Shown here piece after piece: positions 48,291-60,289 of a stretch of 64,000 nucleotides of DNA (position 1 is its first letter; the number at the start of each line of letters is the position of its first letter). The DNA is from Trichodelitschia bisporula (lineage: Eukaryota; Ascomycota; Dothideomycetes; Phaeotrichales; Phaeotrichaceae). Location: positions 1,248,021-1,312,020 of the forward strand of contig ML996691.1 in NCBI GenBank assembly GCA_010356995.1. The letters are read 5' to 3'. The translations under genes and the position numbers were made by a program. A model generated the notes under the pieces. That model ran no database searches, was not told the origin of the DNA, and saw only the letters and a program-made list of their open reading frames with translations.

Positions 48291-49200
48291 GTCTGGGGTG
48301 TGCAAGTGGGAGTCCGGATGGGTGTTGTCGACTTATTTGATCCGTGACTATCTCATCGTTAGTTGGGAGCTGCAAACATTGGACGGGAAGCCCACCTCGC
48401 GCAGCGCAAGCCGCGTTGGCCGGGCGAATTGAAAAAGCGTGAAGCTTCTCAGTCAATCGCAATTAGGATGGCTAAACTCGAGGTGCGAGTCCGGCTCAGC
48501 AGCCGATGATAGTAGAGAGTGGAAGGGAGCGTAGGCCTTGAAGCTTTACTCTCGCGATGTGTATGGATATCTTTGTGTTCAAGCTAAAGTGCAGATGTTT
48601 GGACAGCAGGTAGGCTAGTGTTGGGAGGATGATGTGGAGAAGAGACGGACGGAGGGCGACGCGACGGGAGTAACTGGGATAAAATGTGAGAGAGACTGAA
48701 AACACGCGGTTGCACGGGGCAACGCGGTGTGGTGAGATCAAGGCAGGGCGTCATGGGGGATGGGGCCGCCGAGGGAACCTAGCCCCGGCTGGCTCGTTGG
48801 CGCGGGCGCTGGCGCGGTAACGCGCGACAAAGCTGCGCCGGCGCGTCATCAAACAGTCAATAAACCAGTCGGTGCATTTATGTAGTCAGGGCGATTTAGA
48901 GTAAAATTACGGAGCGGAAGTCTAGATTTGTTCGGATAGACGATGGGATGGGATGAACTTGGGCCATCTATGGTTGTGATGGGGCTGAGGTGCCGGGGCG
49001 ACGCGCTCAAACACGCCAACACGGGTTCGCTAACGGACAGGGGGCCGCACCCGGATGAACTATTCCCCCGGCCTTTCGTGCCAAGCCCCACGCACACCCC
49101 CGCCGCCGCACTTAAGTCCAAATTCCCAGCAACACCAAAACTCCTCCCCACGAACATCCCTTCGACGACTGAAGACGCATAACCCCAGTGGTTTGTTGAG
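48291..49200. other. Divergent promoter region between the zinc-finger gene and ubiquitin-eS31
   Basis: The two genes diverge, so this holds both promoters. No gene or repeat is seen. Confidence 0.55.
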
Positions 49201-49778
<578 letters not shown>

Positions 49779-50710
49779 GTGTCTGGATCGACTGGTTTTC
49801 GTTTCGATGGCTAGGAGGCTAGTGTTGCTTTAAAGGCCGTAGTTGCTTTGAAGGGTCATTGCTGTACCATAGTCAATTGACGTCAACCTCATCGCATTTT
49901 CGTACGTGATATGCCAATGCGCTTTTGTGAAAGCGAGCATCCCATCTGTATTGTCCTACGGCTGGCCTCACAGGCTCTTCAGCTGCCATCGAGCCGCCTT
50001 CGGCAAGCATGGGCTCTCGCCTTCAGCAAGCAAGGGCACTCGACCTCACACAGCGATGAAACATCAAAGTGGACACGTGAAGCACTGGATTCTACATGCA
50101 TATCTACCTCCATCCTCCCCTTCTCCACACCTATATATACACACACATACGAAGCAAAGCAACCCATCAAACGAGAAAGATCACTAACAAGACCATAGGC
50201 TCCAGTCTGAAAACGAAGCGCAGTACACTTTGTGTATCCGACAGGGCAAATAGACAGACAGAGCAGACAGGGTAGTGCGTAGATAGACAAGTTCGAACGT
50301 TCCACAACAGCCTTGTAACTCCACGCAAGGAAAATGATAAGACGCTTTTGAACAGCAAGTGACCTCTTGAGACGGCCAGGGAATGACGTGAAGCGAACCG
50401 AACCGGTCGTTGCCGACGTGAGATATGACGGATGAGTGTAAGGAAACAAAGTCTGTAGTGAGACTGAGGGTCGGATTCTCCGAGCCGGAGGCAGGTGAGT
50501 GTAGGTCCAAGAAAAATGTGCCAGTAGCACCAGCGAGGCGCGTGCGAATGTCGCAGGTATATCCCCCATCCCACAAAAGAAACTCCCCCCATCGAAGCGA
50601 AAACACACTCTCACTCTCACTCGAACGAAGAAAAACCCATCCGCCCAAAAAAAACCCACCCATGAATCCCATCCCATAACCCCATATCACACACCCTACC
50701 ACATCCATCT
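49779..50710. other. Intergenic between convergent genes
   Basis: This is the 3' region shared by ubiquitin-eS31 and apsA. A short GCCTTCGGCAAGC / GCCTTCAGCAAGC direct repeat occurs near 49,998 and 50,020. No gene is supported. Confidence 0.5.
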
Positions 50711-53700
50711 CTAAAACCCCTTAAACGGATCAAACTCAAACTCATCCCCATAAACAACCCCACTCCTCCGCCCATCACTCACGCTCGCCCCCCCGCTGCC
50801 ACTCCCACTCGCCACACTCCCCCCATACCCCCTCCGCCCCCTCCTATGCACTCCAATCCCCCCCACCGCCCCCCCCGCAAACCCAAGTCCAGAAACACTC
50901 ATTCCATCCTCCGCCAGCCCCTCGCTAGTCCCAAACTCACCCTCCACAAAAGCTTCCATCCGCACCATACCCACTTCGTCGAGTAAGGGCGCCCGCCCCG
51001 TCCGGCCCACGCTGCTAACGTCACTCGTCCGCGCACTCACGCCCCCCCAGCTACCGGGCCCGATGCTAACGGATGGACTCCCGAAGTCACTACTCGCCGC
51101 GGAAGCCGCGCTGCTGTGCCCAATATGCGGCCCCGGTATCGTGGCGTACCCTAGCGCACGCAATGCGCTCGGCGGCGCCCTAGGGCCCGTCATGCTCCTC
51201 TTCCGCCCATGATGGGGAAAGCGCGGTATGGACGGCGGTTCCGCAGCATCAGGCACAGGCGCCGCACGGGCCGGACTACCAGCCCCAAAGTCATGATGGT
51301 GCGCGGGCCCCGAGGCGCCGGAGTGATAGGAAGGCGTCGCAGTGCTAGCGGTCGTGAGATCGCGCTTCACGCCGGGGGTGGGGCGGGACTTGTCCTTGGC
51401 CAGGCGGACGGAGTCGCGGGGCCCGCCGCGGCGGAGGGAAGTGGTGTTCGGGTGGAGAGGGACGAGGGGCGCGTCGTCCAGCTCCTCTGGGGGAGGCGGG
51501 GGGGCCAGACCGGGTGCTAGCATGGGGGAGTGCGCTAGGAAGGACAGCGCGGTTAGCCAGGTATAATGCCGTTCGCGGGACATGGCTGTGAATTTAAGCG
51601 CGCGGGCGGGGGTCAGGATGAGGATTGAGCGGTTGAAGGGCTCTGCGATACCGTGGTTCTTCGGCAGGGGCGTGTCGTCCCTGACATCCAGCACGGATTG
51701 GATAACCAGCTTGCGCCCGTTCTTGCCCATCAGCGCCGAGTTCGAGGCCGGCTGCTTGGTGCTCCACATGACGGCGCGCTCGTATGGCGAGAGCCACACC
51801 CAGCGCTTGTGCCGCACGCCGTTGCCGGTGACATTGACGGACCCATCCGTGCCAGGCCGGCCCATGACTTCCTGCGGGGACTCGGGGACGCCGAAGGATT
51901 TACGCCGGCGCACGTACTTCCACATCCACTCGCCCACCATGGTCGCAGCGATGGCGTCGATGACGCTGCCCTGCGATGCGCGGCCGGCTTCGACGTTGCC
52001 GGAAGGCAGACCGTTAGCGTCGGTAAGGGCCTTGGAGTCAGCGTCCTGCACCGGGAAGCCGTTCTTTGGGTTCGTGACGTTGTCCTGCGGCATAGGCGGG
52101 TAGGACGGGCTGAGCGGGACGGGGTCGATGGGCGGCGAGCGGCTGCGTTGGCGGCCGCGCGAATTCGAGCGCTGGATTACCGTCGCGGAGCGTACCTTGC
52201 GCAGACTGTCCTTGCGGACGACCTGGTGGCGCGGTTGCCTCCGACTACCGAACAGACCCCCGGAGCGGGGCGTGGGGCTCTGCGACCCCTCGCTCTTGCT
52301 CTGCGGGAAGAGACGGCGGGAGCTATCCCGGGCAGGGACGGGGAACGGCGGGCCGATGGATTTGTTGCTCAAGTGAGAGGAGCCGACGCTTGCGATACTC
52401 GGGGTGCGCGAGCGGTGGGCGTGGGCGGCGGTGCCGGACTGGATGAGGGCAGAGCGGCGGATGCTGGTTTGGCGGGCGAGGCCGCCGCTGCGCAGTTTCG
52501 ATTTTTCGAAGGAGCTGCGCGTTTCGAGGGAGCTGCGGCCGCTGGTGATGGACTGGGAGTAGTTTGATGCCTCGGGCTCGGTGCGCGGCTTCGATTCGAC
52601 TTCCTTGTCTTCAGGGACGGGGCTGGGCCGCGTGCCGAAGTGGCGGATGTGCTTGAGGGCGCGGCTGGACATGGACGGCGTTTGAAAGGTGGATGATTTG
52701 GAGTCCTCGTCACCCTTCTGCGGCTCGTCTTCTTCGATATCGTCCTCGAATCCGGCGAACAGGCTGCTGTTCCTGAACGGTCGCCGCGGGCCGTCGAACC
52801 GTTCTCCGAAGAGCGGACCATTGTCGTTGTTGCCGGGATAGCGGTAGTCGATCCTTCCAGGTGGAGAAGTAGGAGACGGAAGCGGAGGAGGCGAGGAAGG
52901 AATGTGGTCGGAATTGGGAGAGGCAGAACGCTGGAAGATGCTTGCGAGATGCGGTCTTGTGACGGGAGACTTTTCCCTGCTAATCCGGCCCTTGACGAAC
53001 TCAGGCGTGGGTGGGTTTGAGGTGATGTACGAAGGCAGAAGGTGCGGCGGCAGCTTCGCCAGACGCTGGTCCGTCCGGATCTCCTCCGTCTGCACGGATG
53101 TGGAGACATACGCGGCCATATTAGAGAAGGTGGTCTGAGTGCTGATATTCTTGGTGTTAGGCGGCAACATCGTTTCCTTTGGCGACGAAGGCGCAGACCC
53201 GGGAGGAATGATGGCAATTGCGGGAATTGGAATGGGTGCAGGAGCGGGAGCACGTCCAAAGCCCATCGACATCTTCGGCGATGTCTTAGGTTCAGGGATG
53301 TCCGTCTGCGTTGCAACCGAGACAGGCTCGGACTGCTCCTCGAGAGATAATGGCTGAAGAGGGGAGTTTGGCGGAGAAACAGCGGGGGTAGCTGGCGGGC
53401 TAGGCGGAGAATCGATCGTCTGCATCGCAGCCGACACCATCACCGGCGACGCTTTCTGCGGCGTAGGAGGCGTGGGCGACATTTGCTGGCCTCTGTCAAC
53501 GAGCGGCGGTGTCGGGGACACGCGCTTCTTGCGCTGATTCGCCTCGATCTCTTGCGAGGGCATTTCCGGCACAGGCGGGAGCTTATTGACGACCGGCGCC
53601 AGAGGCGGGGAAGGAGGCGGCGAGAACTGGATTCCAGTGTCCACATATTCAACCGGTGTCCTTTCGAGCTTCTCAAGTTTCTCCAGCTTCTCCCCGATGA

Positions 53701-54901
53701 ACGCTTCGAGCGCAGCTGACTTCCGCAGGTCGAAATCCAACGCTGTGGCGTACGGTCCACGATGCTCAGACATGAGTCCGAGGATACGCTTCGCCTTCTC
53801 GTCATGGTAGTGCGATTGCCGCGACTCCATAGCCCGCCTCGCACGGATCTCCTGCTCGGTCAACTCCTCGTCCTCGTCACCAAGGTCATCCAGGTACTCG
53901 TCTTCCTCGTCCAGCTGCAGCTCATCCGCGAGGCTGATACCGTTGCCCTTGGGATCGCCACCAGCCGCACTCTGTTGAGAGAAGCGATAGAGTCTGTTCA
54001 AGCTGCGCCGGCTGCTTGCACTCATCGTCCGCCGGTGCTTGGTAACCTTTCGCCTGGGAGAGCACGTGATGCTCGCTGTGTCGCTTTCTTCGCCAACGCC
54101 GCTGTCCTTGGTATTATCCTCTTCCTCGCCTTCGGCGCCACCATTCTCAAGGTGGAATTGGGCGGCCTCGTGCTGGGCTGCCAGCTCCTCGAGGACAGTT
54201 TTTAAGCGCGTCTCGGTGATGTGCACACGGCGCTCATACGAGCGTTTCTCCAGGTCCCACGCATCCTTCTCTTTCTCCCAGATAGCATGTCGACGCTCGG
54301 AATCCTCCTCTTGCGTGCGGATACGCTTCTGCGCCGCTTCTAGCTTCGCCTTCAGGTCCACATTAGACTCCTTGGTGTCATCGCGGTCCTTGGCCATTTC
54401 TTCGAGCGCGGCAAGCGTTCCATGTTCGAGTTGCTGGAATTGGCGCTTCAGCGTGCGCCGATCCTTGTCCGAATTCGAAAGCTGCTCGGCGATATCTTCC
54501 TTCTCGTTGCGCGCCGCCTGCAAGTTCCCTTCAAGGTCTTCGATGAACTTGTGTTTAGAGTCGAGCTCACGACGCAGGTTCAGAATTTCCGACACGAGAG
54601 AAGCATGCAGCGTTGGTGTGAACCGGCGCGGATCGCAGAGCACGGAGTCGTCGTTGGCGTCATTGTCGTTGTTCTTGTACTCGTCATTGTTCGTGCCCGG
54701 GGATGAATGGGGCATTGGCGGCGGCGAGGACGAGGGAAGCGGCGGCGGAGAAGACGATCCCGCGCGGGACCGAGTGCCGGGACGCGACGACCGCCTGGAT
54801 CGAGATATCATCGGTGTTTGGTAAGGCGTGTCGACGGGCGAGGGGAGCGCAGTTCCTGAGCCAACGGCCTCGAGGTCGCCAAAGTAGTCACTCGTCGCCA
54901 T
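50711..54901 (-). CDS. apsA: Cortical dynein/nuclear-migration anchor ApsA/Num1
   Basis: One uninterrupted frame encodes 1,396 residues from ATG 54901 (MATSDYFGDLEAVGSG). A Ser/Pro-rich head is followed by a coiled coil (about 120-270: SLVSEILNLRRELDSKHKFI...). A long disordered region has LC8-like QT motifs (about 423-604). The Num1/Mcp5-type PH domain spans about 985-1120 (GEWMWKYVRRRKSFG ... KRWVWLSPYERAVMWS ... HYTWLTALSFL). A Gly/Ser-rich tail ends EFEFDPFKGF. In Aspergillus and yeast this protein sits at the plasma membrane through the PH domain and anchors dynein to pull nuclei. A. nidulans ApsA is somewhat longer; the tandem repeats of yeast Num1 are absent here. Confidence 0.92.
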   Translation of the reverse strand: MATSDYFGDLEAVGSGTALPSPVDTPYQTPMISRSRRSSRPGTRSRAGSSSPPPLPSSSPPPMPHSSPGTNNDEYKNNDNDANDDSVLCDPRRFTPTLHASLVSEILNLRRELDSKHKFIEDLEGNLQAARNEKEDIAEQLSNSDKDRRTLKRQFQQLEHGTLAALEEMAKDRDDTKESNVDLKAKLEAAQKRIRTQEEDSERRHAIWEKEKDAWDLEKRSYERRVHITETRLKTVLEELAAQHEAAQFHLENGGAEGEEEDNTKDSGVGEESDTASITCSPRRKVTKHRRTMSASSRRSLNRLYRFSQQSAAGGDPKGNGISLADELQLDEEDEYLDDLGDEDEELTEQEIRARRAMESRQSHYHDEKAKRILGLMSEHRGPYATALDFDLRKSAALEAFIGEKLEKLEKLERTPVEYVDTGIQFSPPPSPPLAPVVNKLPPVPEMPSQEIEANQRKKRVSPTPPLVDRGQQMSPTPPTPQKASPVMVSAAMQTIDSPPSPPATPAVSPPNSPLQPLSLEEQSEPVSVATQTDIPEPKTSPKMSMGFGRAPAPAPIPIPAIAIIPPGSAPSSPKETMLPPNTKNISTQTTFSNMAAYVSTSVQTEEIRTDQRLAKLPPHLLPSYITSNPPTPEFVKGRISREKSPVTRPHLASIFQRSASPNSDHIPSSPPPLPSPTSPPGRIDYRYPGNNDNGPLFGERFDGPRRPFRNSSLFAGFEDDIEEDEPQKGDEDSKSSTFQTPSMSSRALKHIRHFGTRPSPVPEDKEVESKPRTEPEASNYSQSITSGRSSLETRSSFEKSKLRSGGLARQTSIRRSALIQSGTAAHAHRSRTPSIASVGSSHLSNKSIGPPFPVPARDSSRRLFPQSKSEGSQSPTPRSGGLFGSRRQPRHQVVRKDSLRKVRSATVIQRSNSRGRQRSRSPPIDPVPLSPSYPPMPQDNVTNPKNGFPVQDADSKALTDANGLPSGNVEAGRASQGSVIDAIAATMVGEWMWKYVRRRKSFGVPESPQEVMGRPGTDGSVNVTGNGVRHKRWVWLSPYERAVMWSTKQPASNSALMGKNGRKLVIQSVLDVRDDTPLPKNHGIAEPFNRSILILTPARALKFTAMSRERHYTWLTALSFLAHSPMLAPGLAPPPPPEELDDAPLVPLHPNTTSLRRGGPRDSVRLAKDKSRPTPGVKRDLTTASTATPSYHSGASGPAHHHDFGAGSPARAAPVPDAAEPPSIPRFPHHGRKRSMTGPRAPPSALRALGYATIPGPHIGHSSAASAASSDFGSPSVSIGPGSWGGVSARTSDVSSVGRTGRAPLLDEVGMVRMEAFVEGEFGTSEGLAEDGMSVSGLGFAGGAVGGIGVHRRGRRGYGGSVASGSGSGGASVSDGRRSGVVYGDEFEFDPFKGF

Positions 54902-57900
54902 AACTTGAGAGGGGTAAATTGGTACTTTGGATTGTATTTCCAGCTCAGTCCGGGGGGTGAGGGCGGGACTCAAGATAGGTGAAACATGTTCCCTGGGGTG
55001 TTCGTGCTCCAGCGAGGGATGGAGCCGGGTTCCCTAGTAATGAAGTGCCACGGATCTACGAGGTGCAAAGTTCACGCTGATTTCTAGTCCAGGGTGATTG
55101 TTGCAGAGCGATGAAGTCGAAAGGGGGTTCCTGATTCGAGCGTGTGAGCGGCACTGCGCTGTCCAGACGACGTCGAGAAGGTCCAGCCGAGGGAGTGAAA
55201 TAAGTGAGAGACTGAGAGAGCGAGAGAAACGAGAGCTGGAGACGAAGGTGTCGCGACTATGGCGACAATATACCACCTGCCTTGTCTATCTTGAGGGGTT
55301 GTCAATTGGTACTCGGAGAAGGGGAGGGAGGGGAGTCGTGCGGTACGTACGGTCTATAATGCACTAACCACACGATGCGCCAGCTCTATGCACAAGGCAA
55401 CAGTCGTCTCAATGGGGGACAAGCTCAAAGATGCTGAACGAAAGATGATGAAGGAGAGTAGAGTTTTAGGTCCGGTATCCGTTATGGTAAATGTTGACGC
55501 GCTTCCGAGAAGGGACGAGAAGCAACAGAGGCTCACTCGCTCGGGTACCTTGGGGGAGAGTTTGGTGTCTGAGCTTTCGGCACCGTTCCTTGCGCGCGTC
55601 GCGTTAGAGGCAAAGCCAACGACGGTAAAAGAGACCGTGCTTAGGGGGAGGGGTGGAGACTGGGAAAGAGGCGGCGGAGGGGGCGTGCGAGGCGTGAGAG
55701 AAAAGGGAGATGGCAGAGACTCTCAAAGACTACAAATTTGGTCGACACAAGCCTTGTAGATGGGGCCCGCAGCTCATTTAGAGTTAGCACGCCTCTTCAC
55801 TTCACGCAGCAGCAGAAGAGTCAGCTAGAAAGAGAGGAGAGTGAGAGGAGCTGGGGGTTGGAAAGGCTGCAGGAGGATTGATGCGCCGTTTTCTCCGCTC
55901 TGGAGAGAGAACTGGGGATTTGTGGACTGGTGGATTGGTGAACCAGGGGATTTTGGAGAGGGGAGAAATGCGGCAGCTTACGCCAAATCCGACTGGGATT
56001 GGAGGTTGTGGATTTGGGGAAGGAGGGGTGAGCTGGACTGCTGCAGGGTTCCGCTTGTGGGGGTAACCTTTTTTTTTCGACCTCGAGCTGCCGTACCTTT
56101 TTGGAATGCAGAGAAAGACGGAGCAGAAGAATGAGGTTTGATGATCAGAAAGAGTTGAGTTTCTCTAGAAAGTCGAATTGACCAACAGTTCAGCGATGTG
56201 AAGATGATCGCCAAACCAGGATCCCTTTCGCAGTTGTCCCTCCGCCAACGAACAACACCGACATCACACTCCTGAGCCAGCCCAGAGCTCCCTATCATCA
56301 ACACCCGGAGGAGCAGAAGAAATTAGACTACGCACGGATGCTTTTTTGCTCGTGGGCGTGGAAGCGGCTCGTGCTTCCCCCCCAAGCGAAGCTGTTTTCG
56401 GGATGGCGCCGTTGATCCCCATTGGGCGTTCGACACTAGAGCCGGAAAGCTTTGGAGATATCAAAAAGCCTCTGCCTTGGATCCGTTGTGATGCGCAGAA
56501 ACTGCAGGCAGTTCTCTGGCTCGCTGTGATGGAACAATGAACTGTTGCGCTGTGCGCGGCCCACTGCCCTACGATGCGAAAGCCCTGCCGGCAGCTGCTG
56601 TGGCCAGATGCCAAAACCCGGTGGAGTACGAAACGTCGAATGGTGGCGCTGGAGGTCTTGCTCCAGAGTGCTCCAGAGTGCTCCAGACAATCTGACTGGC
56701 CGCGCGCCCTCCGTTCATATTTAGGACATAGCTCCGCAGCGAATCCGTCTCTCCAATGCTCCCACGACGCGCGTCTATCGCCATTGAAACCGCTCCCATC
56801 GTCGCCGCTCACGCGTCGCCGAAACATCAGCGATCAACCGCGCCCGTCCCCTCATCCATCCGCCGCGCGCAAAATTACCCGTCTGCGCATCCCCGTCCCG
56901 CAGTACCCGCAACATCGGCTCCACCACCCTTCCCCCGCCGCGGCGCGCGAACCGGGCCTAGCGCGCACGCCCGCTGTTTCAACCTCCCGGTGCTTTCCTC
57001 ACCTGTGGCTGCCGGCAACGCTGCGTGCCCGAGACACGGCGTCGCTTTTTTATGCCTGCGCCAGGCGACCAGGCACGAGTTGCTGCAAGAGAGGTGAGAG
57101 AGGCACAGCAGTTGTTTGCTTGCGATGCGCGTTGATGCGAAGGGATTGGAGTGATGTTTCGACGTGCGGTTTCTGAGCTGGAGGGCAGAGGCTACGCTTC
57201 GACGTCGGTACTGGGCGGGTGTTTCGTCAGGCACCCCATCGCAATCGCGTCTTCTCCCATCCATTCATGCCCTCGTAACCCGCTCAGCCAATGCCAAAAA
57301 TTCTTTTTCGCATTTCCCTTTCTTCGAGTCCGAAACTCGTGTCCGCGCCATTCACGCCCTCACCCATTGGCTGCTCTCCAACTCCCCCGTCTCTTGCAAG
57401 CTCACAATATCCCTCCATGAATTCCCCTCCCTTTTGCTGCCTGTTTCCCCGTGGAAAAGAGTGCGTGGGCGCCGGATGGCAACCCGATACGAACGTGATG
57501 CCCAGCCCGCCACGCAGCCCGCCTTCCCCATCGCCATCTCCCGCGACGCAACCTCATCACACATTAGACTTTCACCGGCGTGATCGCGCCGGCCCATTCC
57601 CTACGTGACGAGAGAAATCTTCCGCAACTCAAAAACTTTCCGAACCGCGGATCAGCGTCCGGTCTTCATATTCCCTGCCCGTTAGCTGCCCATCCCCCGG
57701 ATTCTATCACGTTGTCGTTGTTGTCGTCGTCGCTGCTGCTGCTGTTGAAGTGATAGCAGGGCCTCGAACCCTCACCCCAATCGGCCCATCCTTGTCCCGG
57801 CTGCAGTACCGTAGTAAGGCGCCCCCAGTCCGTAGCCCGGTCATTAAAATTGGGGATAAGCTCGCATGCCCTGGGAGGCGGGGGGATGCTTGCTGCGTGT

Positions 57901-58382
57901 GCCGCGATCGCAGACGACGTACTTTGTCCTGTGCCTAGGGCTGGCGATGGGGGGGTATTTGGGTAGGGCAGAGGGTGGGAATGTGCGAAGCTTCTGGATG
58001 GAAGTGTGGGCTGCTGGGGAAGGAAGGCTATGGCGCTGAAGAAAAGAGGGTGCCATGCGGCGAGGTGGAGGACTGCAATGTCGGAGAGGGAGACGTCGTG
58101 CGCCAACGGGGAAGGGACACGACGGTCGCTCTTTATCCCGCCAACATGCACCGCGCATTGTACGTACACCGTACGGATGTACAAAACTACAGTTTGAGAC
58201 CTCTGCTTGAGCGAGTAGCCTCGTGCCTGTGCAGAGGGCATGACGGCTGCACTTTCCTCCGCCAGCGCATACTGCGCGCCGCGCGTATAAAACTGCAAGT
58301 TGAAACCGCGTTGTATGATCGCCTCCAGGTCTCGCCATCTACTTGGGCTCAACATCTTGCGGGTCGTTGGCAGCGTTCTCGG
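54902..58382. other. 3.5-kb intergenic region upstream of apsA
   Basis: The apsA promoter lies at the left; its minus strand is C/T-rich (55,150-55,350). A triple CTCCAGAGTG-type direct repeat sits at about 56,665-56,690. A simple (GTC/GCT)n tract is at 57,716-57,748. C-rich sequence lies at 56,790-57,600. No gene could be supported. Confidence 0.5.
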
Positions 58383-58486
58383 ATTGCGATCCCATATTAG
58401 CAGCTTTGCCAACCTCAAAAGCGCCTGTGTAGCCTCGACACAGGCGCCTTTGTGGTTGGCAACGCGGCTAATCATGGGATCGCAAT
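58383..58486. repeat. Near-perfect inverted repeat (hairpin)
   Basis: Left arm 58383-58430 and right arm 58438-58486 are reverse complements with four mismatches and one single-base bulge over 48-49 bases; the loop is 7 nt (AGCCTCG). The outer 13 bases (ATTGCGATCCCAT) and inner 10 (GCGCCTGTGT) pair perfectly. Candidates are a miniature foldback element or a structured transcript; no target duplication was defined. Confidence 0.85.
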
Positions 58487-60289
58487 CAGCGAGCTTGGCC
58501 GGACACTCGATTTCCATGCCGGAGACTGACTCCTCCGCTGCGCATGCCACATCCTCAACTTCGCCGTAAGGCCGGCATTCTCAAGCCACGCCGACGACGA
58601 TGAGGGCCACCCTTGCGACGAGGTTGATATGTGGCATCCACATCGGATATGTCGGTCATCAACATCACAATCGAAGGTCTGGCAAGCTCACGGACTGCCT
58701 CATCACCTAGCGACGAGATATAAACCGTCAGTCCCCCATATACCCCCCTCTGCGTTTCCCCTCGATTAACAGACCAGATGCAGGTCCCCGCCTCAGCAGC
58801 CCACCCGCGATAAAGTACCGGTACCACCCACGCCGCCGGTCCCGGAGCACACGACAACGTGGCGCCTGAGCTTGTTCGTCACACGTTGCACGACGTCGGA
58901 TCCGAAGGTGCGGGCCGTGACTCGGGCCGGGCTGTGGTCGAGTGGAGAGGGTTGAGGACGGCATATGAGTATCGCGGGAGGAAAGGCGATTGGAGTCGTG
59001 GGACGGCGCTGCGCTCTGTCTATTAGGCTGGGCGATGCATCTTCACTCCTGAAGCAAATCGCAATGCATTGCTCTCTCACCGTCTGTCCGATGACAAAGC
59101 TTCATCCGCAATGCCCGCTTCGTGTCCAAGCGGAATCCCAAAGCAACAATGCACACCCCACCCCCTTCCTCAAATATACTTTCCTGCCAGCCGAAAACTG
59201 GTACCTGATCTTCCCGGCCTCGCATTCGTCCACAGTCACGCATATACACCCAGTCTATCTAGCAGTGGCTCTCGGACCGCGCCCCCAATCAGGTAATATC
59301 TCGGACGGACAAGGGCGATATAACGCGCGTACGAGTCGCGGGCGTAGCAGTACCCACACCACCAGCCTCAGTACCTCCCCCCCAACCCGTGCACACCCGC
59401 ATCCCACCATCCCCAGCATCACCATCCTCCCCAACCACCTTCCAACCTTTCACTCCCTGCCCCCAATGCCAACTCTCCCCGCCCCTCCCCTCCGCACCGC
59501 AATCCTCCAAACCCGACAGCACGGTTTGACAGCGGCGCCATTAATCCCCCTAAACGAGGTACAAAGTGACATGTATATCGCTCTAAAGTGACATATATGA
59601 AGTCGCGCCGCACGGGCGCCGACAGGGGAGGGCCGCTTCGGCTGACCTGGGGCATCCTTGGGGCGGAGGCGGGCCGAACGCGTGGGGCGGGGAGTGCGGA
59701 GGGGACTCGGAACGGAGGGATAGAGGATAGAAGGCGGCTCGGGAAGGTTGTGGTTAATATCATTAGGGAAGATGGTCAGACGGGGCGGGTATGATTATTT
59801 CCTGTGCTCGCTGGGCAGGCTGAAGCGGGCCGGGAAGGCTGTAAGGTGCGACCCGCGATTGGCTTGGCGTACGTAGAACGTCGGTGGAGGGATGGAAAAC
59901 TTCATCTTGTCTGTCATCACGTCTGCTGGATGGCTTCTTCAATCAAGTTTACTATGTGAGGTGATCTTTGCCATTGCCTTCACTTTCTCATGTTCATCCT
60001 GTCCAAGAATCTGCCGGATGGCATATGATTCAGCTTTCTCTAGAAAATAGTCTAGTGATGGGGGTGAGCAACCCGATTTATTGCATTCTTGCACTCATGA
60101 GTTTGACAGAGTCTGCCACGCTGTGAGAGCAAGCCCGGACCTAGTGAGGACAATGTTGCATTTCCGATTAAACCGCTGGGCTACGGTCATAAGCGTAGCG
60201 ATACACCACTGCATAACTCCAACCACCCATTAGGACAAGCCGGACCGAACATTCCATCAAATACCCACCAACCCCATTATGCCGCAAAC
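58487..60289. other. Intergenic region downstream of the helicase gene
   Basis: Short frames on both strands have no motif I recognise. The 60,000-60,289 part is presumably the helicase 3' UTR. Confidence 0.5.

Noticed and set aside
51653-52567. Open frame of 304 codons on the plus strand
   Set aside because: It is antisense within apsA and has no domain; it reflects the codon bias of the real gene.
57666-58550. Open frame of 294 codons on the minus strand
   Set aside because: It starts at GTG, runs across the 58.4-kb hairpin and a simple repeat, and has no motif or splice support.
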